From the NCBI GenBank assembly GCA_013215145.1, contig JABSRP010000058.1, positions 1-37,422 on the forward strand: a stretch of 37,422 nt of DNA. The letters are read 5' to 3'. The notes under the pieces are model-generated. The model saw only the letters and a list, made by a program, of their open reading frames with translations, made no database searches and was not told the DNA's origin. This document shows, piece by piece, positions 24,351 through 31,809 of the stretch; position 1 is the first letter of the stretch, and each line of letters begins with the position of its first letter. Origin of the DNA: Pseudobacteriovorax sp. (GTDB lineage: Bacteria; Bdellovibrionota_B; Oligoflexia; Oligoflexales; Oligoflexaceae). Made by a program: the position numbers and the translations under genes.

Positions 24351-27210
24351 GTGATTCGAAAAGTATTTTACTTCCTTAGTCTTTGGATTCTTGCTAGTAG
24401 CATATTCGACTCGTCTCTAATCGCAAATCCTGACTCTTCTAAGATACCAATGATTAGGATTAATTCAGATGGAGTGGTTAAACTACCAAAATATTGGAAG
24501 GCTTTGCCAAAGCATGTAGAGTCACTAAATGAATCGCATTACAACTCTCTCGAATTTTCGAAAATCACTCTTGCCAGTCTTCAGTATGTCCCATTAAAAA
24601 CCGGCCCCTCAGAGAAATCCTGGGTCATACGTCTAGACCTCGACAAAGATCGGCGTCTGGCTTTTTACACGCCTGGAATAGCGGCATCTACTAAGATTGA
24701 ATTGCAGAATAGCCTGGGCAGGCAGACTATCTATAAAACTGATCATTATGATCAGTATCAGACGAAAGCTGATAGAATCCAGAATGAAGACCTGATTATT
24801 CCACTGACTCTAGTCACAGGAACGAACTACCTTTTCATTCACAGCCAGTTCTATAATTTTGGATCTCAATCTAGATTTACGAATATTGGAATCGAGTCTA
24901 GAGGTGAGATTGGTCCTCAGTCATATTTTTTGAAGGAAACAAGAGCTGGTGATAGTCAGGTGCAGGTTCCCTTAGGTGTCATAATCTGTCTCGCTGTTTA
25001 TAGTTTTCTGATTTACGTTTCTAGGCGCGGCGCAGATCGTGAATCCCTTTATTTATTTCTTGTGAATCTATTTTTTAGCCTTAAAGAGATCTGTTCGCAG
25101 GGAATCCTTTTGAATTTCCTCGATTCATCTTTCATGACTCAGGTCTTTGCCTCAGGGATTTATACCCTACCAATGCTATCCTATTTTTCCATGGTGCTAG
25201 CCGTTGAGTATTCTGTCACTCATAAATTCCTACGTGGACTCAAATACGTGTCCGCCTGTTGTTTCGTCTTAACCGCATTTTTCGCCATTGGACCATTCTT
25301 TCTGCCATTTGTCTCTTTTGGGCTTCATGATTACGCGACCTCAGGCGTGATATGCAGCATGGTTCTCTTCTTCTTCGCTTTGTTACCTTTTACCTTCTAT
25401 CAGGCGATTCGGAAAAAAAGGCCAGATACTTACTATTTGGCCCTAGGGCTCTTTTTTCTAGGACTAGGTAATATTCTAGACTTTTCAAATGTTCTTTTCG
25501 GAATGGACTGGCCCTGGTTTTCGCTGTGGGGAGCTCTCGTCTTCTCCTTAATCCTCGCTAAAAATAACTCAAGAAAATTTGCTAATACTTACGCTCGTAG
25601 TGAAAAACTCAACCGAGAACTGAAAGAAAGTAACCTAGAGGTTGCCGAATTGAATGCCAATTTGGAAGTCAAAGTGGAAGAAAGAACAGCAGAAATCAAA
25701 TCACTTTTGACCCATATTCCTCAGGGAATCTTAAGTATAGGCGCCAACGGAGTCATTGATAGTAGTTACTCTCAGCAGTTGGAGGAGCTTCTTGGTCACA
25801 ATCAAATCGCCGGAAACTCATTCAAAGAAACTATTCTAGATAAAAGCGATCTATCTGCCGATATCGCAGATCAACTTTGGCAGTCAATTCTTGTGGCTCT
25901 TGGTGAGGATGTGCTTGGTTTTGAAATGAATGAAGATAAGTTGATTCATGAGTTCGGGTATCATCGCGGAGACGATTTGCTTCACTTACGGTTGACTTGG
26001 AACCCTAAGGTTGATGCTAGCGACTGCGTTGATCACATCATGGTTACCATGCTTGATGTTACTGACGAGTGGCACGCAAATCATAAACTAGCAAGCAAAA
26101 TGGAAGAGAGTGAACTCATAGCTCAGTTGGTGGAGGCGGGCGTAAAAAAAACAACGCAGTTCTTCGGCTCAGCTAACAACCTTCTAAATGAAAACATTGA
26201 TTTGGTTCAGTCGGGTGATACCTCCAGCGAAACATTAAAAATTCTATTTGTTAATGCTCATACCCTAAAGGGCGGTGCAAGAACTCTACAGTTTTTACAG
26301 CTTGCTGAGACCCTCCATAGGACAGAGGTTAAGTATGCCGAGATGCTTCAGGGTTATGATGGTTATACTATTGACGAGTTGAAACAAGATCTAGAATCTG
26401 TTAAGAGATCGCTTTCCAAGTTGATTGATATTAACGAACGTGTTTTGGGTCGAACGGCTGATTACAGTAAGGTATCCATAGAACGAGAATTCTTGGAAGA
26501 GTGCTTTTTCACCTTGCGTAATCTAGATGGTAACGAGGCGATCCCTAAAGATTTGAGGACTATGATTGCAAATAATGCTGATAATATGCTAGCAATTATT
26601 TTTAGCCCTCTCAAAGATCTCCTGCTGGAGATTACTGAGCAGTCAGACAAGATAGCTAAAGACCTTGGCAAAGAATCACCCAAAATTGATCTTGATTGCC
26701 CGAAGCTATTGATAAATCATGAGCAAGATACCGTTATCCGTAACTGTATGATTCATTTACTGCGAAACTCACTTGATCATGGGATTGAAAAGAAAGATTT
26801 TAGAGTAAAAAACGGAAAAGACCCTGTTGGTACCATTTCCCTTCGGGTTATGACCTTAGGGCGCCACTTGCAGATTACCTTGTTTGACGATGGTCGCAGT
26901 CTTGCGCTTGACACGTTAAAACAGCAAGGGATAGAAAAGGGGGATTATTTCTGACGACTCAGACCCCCTTGAGATTGCCAATTTAATTTTTCATCCAGGT
27001 CTGTCTACGGCGAAGAAAGTTTCGCAAATTTCGGGACGTGGTATTGGCATGGATGCCGTAAAACGTTACCTGGAAGATGTCGGTGGCTCTGTGGAAATTC
27101 TTTTAGGTGAACCTCATCGAAACGATCCTGGCTACTACCATGTGATGTTTAAGATTGCTATACCCTTATCTCACAGGATACCAGACCAGGAATATAAAAA
27201 GGCGTGTTAA
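24351..27210 (+). pseudogene. 7TM receptor Hpt/CheA-like kinase, frameshifted near the C-terminus
   Basis: Corrected length about 952 residues. Order: signal peptide, periplasmic beta-rich sensor (7TMR-DISMED2-like, about 30-200), seven membrane segments (about 205-410), coiled coil (RELKESNLEVAELNANLE), PAS-like domain, Hpt domain with HTLKGGAR (H637), and a CheA-type ATPase with N box HLLRNSLDHGIE and G1 box DDG (D846). The frame stops at TGA 26954 right after GIEKG. The next frame resumes as IISDDSDPLEIANLIF and includes the G2 box SGRGIGMDAV, ending at TAA 27210. Removing one G from the run 26939-26943 restores one protein. The paralogue at 31810 has the same order uninterrupted. As sequenced, the product lacks the G2 box. 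GTG 24351 is chosen for AAAGG 8 nt upstream. Confidence 0.8.
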
Positions 27211-27253
27211 ATGTTGGAGGAGAGGCTCGCTCCGCCTCATCCCAAATAACGTC

Positions 27254-28756
27254 TTATTCGCCAACCGTAAAGCTTCTTTCAATATTTGACATGTATTCAG
27301 TCCCATTTCGCGTGATCTGCTTAACGAGGATTTGATACTTCGCTTTGTATCCTGATTTTAACCAAGGATAGAAATATCGCCCAGCATCTAGCGCAATGGA
27401 ATCACCTGTGAGCTGAGCTCCGATTCCTGCTGTTCCATTGACGACAGAAAAGGTCTTTTTATGTCTAAATACAGGGCGTGGCGAAACGGTAACACCACTT
27501 GCTGTTTTATTGGTCAATAGAGAAACCTCAAGTTCAACGCTTTTTAGCTCGTTCCAAAGATTTCCAACATCTTCAAGAACTAACTCACCATCTTCTTGGA
27601 TACCTGAAATGTCACTTATTGATACCTTATCCAATCGTGCCGGATCAAAACCACCAGTGAGACTAATAGTTGTGAGATTTCCACTCTGGGATTTCGTATA
27701 CTCGATAGTGCCTGGTAGCGATAAGGATAACTCTCCCGTTTCACTGCGCGATAGAATTTGTCCACCGATGCGAACGTTTTGCACTCCGAGTTGCGATGGA
27801 GATTGCGAGGCATTCCAATTGATTTGATAGCTAAGCTTTGATGTCTTCAATAAGTACTTATAGTACGAGGGCACGTTAGAAGAAGGAGCAAGCAATTGTG
27901 CCGTTCCATTTCTCGTCACCCAAATATCTTTGCTAAGATCAATTCGCTTGCCAAGTAGATTGGAAATTCCATCATAAAAACTAGGTTTCGTGGGAGCGAT
28001 ACTTAGACGCGGTACCAGTGTAATACTGCCTTGAGATCCATAAGATCCATTGGAACCATTGCTTCCCGTTCGTCCATAGTCACCACTCGTACAGCGAAAG
28101 GTTTTGCGTTGCGTGACACCCTGATCTTCCCACCGATAGGTAAATGTTTCAGTAGGTCGGACGCGATTAGGATACTCCCCGCATTGAAGGGTTTCCTTGC
28201 GGTTGGCATAGATCCAAGAGGCGCCCTCGACATTCTTTTGCTTTTTCAGTAAACGAAAACCACAGTATTCAATATCCCAAAACGTTTGGTAGCATTCACA
28301 GCCTTCCCCACCATCAGCGCCATAGCCTCCACGACCACCAGGAGCTCCTTGATTCAAGATCTGAATGCGTTTGAGATGGTTTATATTTTGATAAAAGACA
28401 GTGACATCACCTCCACTCCCGCCGCGGCCACCATAACCGCCCGAGCCTCCATCACCACCATCAGCTCCCGTTAGGTTGTATGCAGGCTGATGGGGTTGAC
28501 CGCAAGAGCGAGCATCTCGACCATAATCTCCGTCATAGCCATCCTCCCCAGGAGCACCAGATACATCGATAGTTTCGCTTTGACCAGTAGCTTTGATGCT
28601 GCGGTCTTGGCCACTGTAGCCAGCAGCACCATTTTGGCCATTTTGTCCACGCGACCCTCGCTCGCCAAACTCTCTAGCATAAGTGGAATTACTTACGATA
28701 AAAGTATAGGACAAACTTAGTAGCAGTAACCCAGATTTCATCATAGATCGTCTCAT
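27254..28756 (-). CDS. Secreted protein with collagen-like Gly-X-Y blocks
   Basis: A 500-residue secreted protein. After the signal peptide (about 1-27) come several short Gly-X-Y or Gly-Gly-X blocks: GERGSRGQNGQNGAAGYSG, GAPGEDGYDGDYGRD, a Gly-rich stretch around GGDGGSGGYGGRGGSGGD, GAPGGRGGYGADGGEG, and GRTGSNGSNGSYGSQGS near residue 250. They alternate with short globular inserts that hold about seven cysteines (CECYQTFWDIEYCGF). From about 265 on it is beta-rich and non-repetitive. Blocks are too short for a long stable triple helix, so trimerisation or surface adhesion is only a suggestion. ATG 28756 has AAAGGA about 8 nt upstream. It converges with kinase 1. Confidence 0.7.
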   Translation of the reverse strand: MRRSMMKSGLLLLSLSYTFIVSNSTYAREFGERGSRGQNGQNGAAGYSGQDRSIKATGQSETIDVSGAPGEDGYDGDYGRDARSCGQPHQPAYNLTGADGGDGGSGGYGGRGGSGGDVTVFYQNINHLKRIQILNQGAPGGRGGYGADGGEGCECYQTFWDIEYCGFRLLKKQKNVEGASWIYANRKETLQCGEYPNRVRPTETFTYRWEDQGVTQRKTFRCTSGDYGRTGSNGSNGSYGSQGSITLVPRLSIAPTKPSFYDGISNLLGKRIDLSKDIWVTRNGTAQLLAPSSNVPSYYKYLLKTSKLSYQINWNASQSPSQLGVQNVRIGGQILSRSETGELSLSLPGTIEYTKSQSGNLTTISLTGGFDPARLDKVSISDISGIQEDGELVLEDVGNLWNELKSVELEVSLLTNKTASGVTVSPRPVFRHKKTFSVVNGTAGIGAQLTGDSIALDAGRYFYPWLKSGYKAKYQILVKQITRNGTEYMSNIERSFTVGE

Positions 28757-28940
28757 CTTGATTTTCCTTTTCCTCAGAACGATGTCAAACATGATTGTTT
28801 AACCAAACTCCATAAAGTTTCGTTCCAAAGCTTTATAACAAATTCGTTCAACAGATTAGTTAATGCTTAAAGGGAAATTCATACCAAATGGTGTTTTTTT
28901 GGTTTTCAACAAAGATGGAGTCAGCTAAGGTCAGACCCAA

Positions 28941-29197
28941 TAAGATATACCGCTTCGGTTTGAATGATCTGGTGAGGGTTCTCGTCACAAATGCGACTCG
29001 CCGTGCCGTATGCACTGTCTCGGCGCATTTACTCCTGCGGCCTTGCCAGCAACTCCAAACCGAAGCGGTATCTTATGGTTTGAATGATCTGGTGAGGGTT
29101 CTCGTCACAAATGCGACTCGCCGTGCCGTATGCACTGTCTCGGCGCATTTGCTCCTGCGGCCTTGCCAGCAACTCCAAACCAAAGCGGTATCTTATG
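28941..29197. repeat. Compound palindrome B with 120-bp tandem duplication
   Basis: Outer arm ATACCGCTTCGGTTTG (28947-28962) is perfectly complementary to 29056-29071, extending by about 4 bp beyond a 2-nt bulge. Inner arms AAATGCG (28989-28995) and CGCATTT (29024-29030) are nested inside. GCCTTGCC (29040-29047) again sits between the inner and outer right arms, as in element A. The block is repeated exactly 120 bp later (29077-29196) with only a few substitutions (for example A/G at 29031/29151 and G/A at 29062/29182). Open frames across it arise from the repeat and are not genes. Confidence 0.9.
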
Positions 29198-29237
29198 GTT
29201 TGAACGTAGTACATATATAGATGGGGCTTTGTCAAAA

Positions 29238-29987
29238 ATGGTTAAAATCTTATTTGCTATGCCGGAATATGGATTTGACCCCTCAGAAGTCGCTATCCCT
29301 TGGCGCTGGCTAAAAAAGCATGGGGTCGAGATGGAGTTTGCCACACCTTCAGGTCGCATACTTGGCCCTGATCGTATTACGGTATCGGGTAAAGGTTTAG
29401 GTTTATTTAAGCCGATGCTGAGGGCTTCTTCCGAAGTTATCTCCTGCTTTGACGAATTAAAAGTCGATGCCTCGTACCAAAATCCACGGTCCCTATCGCA
29501 AGTACAATCGGCTGATTTTGATGGGATTATCCTACCGGGTGGCCATGCTCCTGAAATGCGCCCCTACTTAGAATCATCGGATCTTTATCAGCTCATCCAC
29601 GATTTCTTTGAGCAGAAAAAACTCGTTGCAACCATCTGCCATGGAGTAGTTGGGATTGCTCGGACTAAGAATCCTAATACCGGTGATTCATGGCTTTACG
29701 ATTATAAGGTTACGGCCCTGTTAAAAAGCCAAGAAACTCTCGCTACTGTCATCACTAAACCTCTTATTGGGAATCATTACCGTACCTATCCAGAGACTGT
29801 TCAAGATGAGGTCACTAAAGCCCTACAGAAACCTGAACAATTTGTATCTGGACCGTTGCCTATGATCAAAGACTCTTGGGATTCAAAAGGATCTTCGCTT
29901 GTAGTTAGGGATCGTAATCTTATAACATCGCGATGGCCTGGTGATGCCCATAGTTTTGCTAAATCAGTCTATGAATATTTAAGTTAG
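29238..29987 (+). CDS. DJ-1/PfpI-family protein (Hsp31-like)
   Basis: A 249-residue member of the DJ-1/PfpI superfamily, which includes chaperones, glyoxalase-like enzymes and peptidases. The start MVKILFAMPEYGFDPSEVAI, the strand FDGIILPGGHAPEMRP and the nucleophile elbow ATICHGVVGIAR (C134, H135) are clear; WPGDAHSFA near the end is also typical. No signal peptide. ATG 29238 is the only good start; the ribosome site is weak (GGGG about 11 nt upstream), and the frame is artificially open into the upstream repeat. Its last 9 nt overlap the end of the peroxiredoxin-like gene on the other strand. Confidence 0.85.
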   Translation: MVKILFAMPEYGFDPSEVAIPWRWLKKHGVEMEFATPSGRILGPDRITVSGKGLGLFKPMLRASSEVISCFDELKVDASYQNPRSLSQVQSADFDGIILPGGHAPEMRPYLESSDLYQLIHDFFEQKKLVATICHGVVGIARTKNPNTGDSWLYDYKVTALLKSQETLATVITKPLIGNHYRTYPETVQDEVTKALQKPEQFVSGPLPMIKDSWDSKGSSLVVRDRNLITSRWPGDAHSFAKSVYEYLS

Positions 29988-30506
29988 TTCTGGTAATTGG
30001 AAATCATCGGCGGAAACGGGAATAAAATTCCACTGAAGTTGATGATTGTCTACGAAGAAAATAGCTGCTTTCTGCCAACGGGTGCCAGCGGCCCGCCTGT
30101 TGCGTGATCCTTGGACTAGCAATTTGATGACGCCTAACAAAGACCGTGGTCTAAGAAAATGCCAAAGATTACTATACCCTATACCCCACATACCATAAAT
30201 CCGACGATCTTCGTCTACGATCAACCTCAATCTACCAAGACCACCAATGGATTCTAACCATAAAGACGTTGCCTCAAGACTGCCGTGACTAACGACGAAC
30301 ACGTCCACACCCCTATGAGTTTCCGACCAAGTTTTTAGTTGTTTTATCGTATTCTCGGCAAAGGGACAGCCGACATGCCTGAGAAATGCAATCAGTTTCT
30401 TTTGACTATGGGAGGCAAACTCCGGTACATAAGGAGTCTTCTGACCTACACTTATGCGCGGACCTAACAATTGCTGTTTGGGACGATAGAGTCCAATGAT
30501 AGCCAT
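29979..30506 (-). CDS. Peroxiredoxin-like (AhpC/TSA-type) thioredoxin-fold protein
   Basis: A 175-residue cytoplasmic protein with a thioredoxin-like fold. KLIAFLRHVGCPFAENTIKQL places a cysteine (C47) at the start of the first long helix, as in AhpC/TSA-2 proteins, with a Pro right after it. VDVFVVSHGSLEAT and RLIVDEDRRIYGMWGIG are the next strands and the conserved turn. No resolving cysteine is near. It probably reduces peroxides or acts as a thiol oxidoreductase, but the canonical T-x-x-C motif is replaced by HVGC, so peroxidase activity is uncertain. The tail-to-tail pairing with the DJ-1 gene hints at a shared stress theme but implies separate transcripts. Confidence 0.75.
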   Translation of the reverse strand: MAIIGLYRPKQQLLGPRISVGQKTPYVPEFASHSQKKLIAFLRHVGCPFAENTIKQLKTWSETHRGVDVFVVSHGSLEATSLWLESIGGLGRLRLIVDEDRRIYGMWGIGYSNLWHFLRPRSLLGVIKLLVQGSRNRRAAGTRWQKAAIFFVDNHQLQWNFIPVSADDFQLPELT

Positions 30507-30566
30507 AAGAACGTATATTCCTGAAATCTTTGGTTTTCGATTGAGCTATCTCAGAGCCCACTCGAT

Positions 30567-30588
30567 AACTTGGTCATGTCGCCAAGTT
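30567..30588. other. Hairpin in the leader of the peroxiredoxin-like gene
   Basis: AACTTGG (30567-30573) is perfectly complementary to CCAAGTT (30582-30588) around an 8-nt loop. It lies 60-80 nt upstream of the minus-strand peroxiredoxin ATG, and also upstream of the plus-strand terminator at 30664, so it could belong to either transcript or be an operator. Confidence 0.4.
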
Positions 30589-30663
30589 GAAATGGACTCT
30601 TTGATTGGCAATTAGTGACTATAGTCTTTTAAACGGAAAAGATCACTAGGGAAGCTGACAATC

Positions 30664-30690
30664 ACCCGAGATCCCTCGGGTATTTTTTTA
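30664..30690 (+). terminator. Strong plus-strand terminator without a plus-strand gene
   Basis: ACCCGAG (30664-30670) pairs with CTCGGGT (30675-30681) around a 4-nt loop, followed by ATTTTTTTA. The U tract lies only on the plus strand. Both neighbouring genes are on the minus strand; the last plus-strand gene ended 677 nt earlier. It may end a small RNA or long antisense transcript. Confidence 0.75.
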
Positions 30691-30729
30691 GTAGAATATT
30701 CTAACTAAAAACATTTAGGAGATGTTGGT

Positions 30730-31452
30730 TTAGGGCGTCCACTCTAGGTATAAGAATCGAAACCCATTCCATTCGGCAAATCCATTCACTGTAATATCTA
30801 AAAACAAGTCGTCGACATCGGCTTGCTGAATCCCTAAAACAACTTGTTTTTCCTGTAGTAGCTTTGTCTCAAAAAGACAACGCGGAAGGCTTCCAGTAAG
30901 GCGACAGACTTTTACTTGAGCCCCGAGTGGATCAACTAAATCGATAATGTCCTCGAGGGAGACACCTTTCTTAACGAGACCAAAAATCGATTTCTCCGCG
31001 TAGCCGAAATTCTCTGGGTAGACACCATCTTTCGGATCGATGATGGCAACATCCGAATAGTCCCAAAGTTCTGGTGTATAGCCATTGCTAAATAATAACC
31101 TTGCCGCATCTGTCTGACTAACAGATCTCACTTCAAACCTTAGTGCCGATAATCCTTGGTCGCTAATACTAACAAACATTTTAACCGTAAAGTCACTATA
31201 GACCTCCGTAAGTTCATTGGTCTGTAAGTACTTCATCACGTAGTTGTAGAGTGCTTTTTCCCAAGAGGATTTCTCGAATCGAATCTCGCCTTCGATGGTA
31301 CCAAAGGTGTACTCGGTATCGCTCGTACAAAAATAGAAGGGTGTGAATAGCGTCTCGACGCAAGACTGATCTGAAGAGGGGGCGTCTTCTTGTGCGAAGG
31401 TTGGTATTGGTGAAAGCAAAAAACTCAGAATCATCAGATTAAAAAATTTCAT
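30730..31452 (-). CDS. Exported protein of unknown function
   Basis: A 240-residue protein with a clear signal peptide (MKFFNLMILSFLLSPIPTFAQ). The mature part contains two CxF/CxL-type cysteine pairs (CVETLFTPFYFC and CRLTGSLPRC), probably disulphides, and alternates strands with helices. There are no membrane segments, repeats or lipobox. Ribosome site AAGGAG lies 9-10 nt before the ATG. I do not recognise a family. It is the only gene between the peroxiredoxin-like gene and kinase 2, and could be a periplasmic partner of the latter, though it is on the opposite strand. Confidence 0.7.
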   Translation of the reverse strand: MKFFNLMILSFLLSPIPTFAQEDAPSSDQSCVETLFTPFYFCTSDTEYTFGTIEGEIRFEKSSWEKALYNYVMKYLQTNELTEVYSDFTVKMFVSISDQGLSALRFEVRSVSQTDAARLLFSNGYTPELWDYSDVAIIDPKDGVYPENFGYAEKSIFGLVKKGVSLEDIIDLVDPLGAQVKVCRLTGSLPRCLFETKLLQEKQVVLGIQQADVDDLFLDITVNGFAEWNGFRFLYLEWTP

Positions 31453-31809
31453 CTTTGTTATCTCCTTAGTTGCCGAGGCAAAAATTATAGGAATAGCTGG
31501 CTATAGAATTTATTGTAATCCTAAGCAGTAGGAGAAGATACCTACTAAAAGGTTTCAGTAGTAGGAAGAATATACTCTCATAGGCCTCTTATCCTGTACT
31601 GCTTTGGTGTACCGACAAAGCATCCATTGGGAAGGATTTAGAAAAGGTAACAAATACGACTTGTTGCGCTGTTAGCGATCTTACGAACCCTTTCGTAGAT
31701 CTGGTAATTTTTACCTAATGGGTTTCTTTGAGATCATCCGATAGGGCCCAGACGAGGCAATGACATAATAAAATCTGAAATTTTCAGAAACGAAATGTGA
31801 GCTAGATTT
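31453..31809. other. Intergenic leader region of receptor kinase 2
   Basis: No gene. Two adjacent hairpins occur: GATC-TTACGAA (31677-31687) with TTCGTA-GATC (31692-31701, one bulged T), and GGTAA/TTACC (31704-31716). A further inverted repeat CCTACT/AGTAGG lies at about 31541-31562. AACCC inside the first hairpin can also pair with GGGTT downstream. The kinase starts 93 nt after the second hairpin. Confidence 0.45.

Noticed and set aside
26939..26943. G run as a phase-variation tract
   Set aside because: Five G is short for slipped-strand variation; kept only as a frameshift site until reads show length heterogeneity.
27222..27238. GAGGC/GCCTC hairpin between kinase 1 and the collagen-like gene
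   Set aside because: Five base pairs and no T tract on either strand; too weak to call a terminator.
28957..29196. Two 120-bp direct repeats as a possible CRISPR
   Set aside because: Only two units, no unique spacers, no cas genes; each unit is a palindrome.
28888..29220. 110-codon frame with a near-perfect internal protein repeat
   Set aside because: It is a product of the 120-bp tandem palindrome; no ribosome site, and the opposite strand shows the same open frames.
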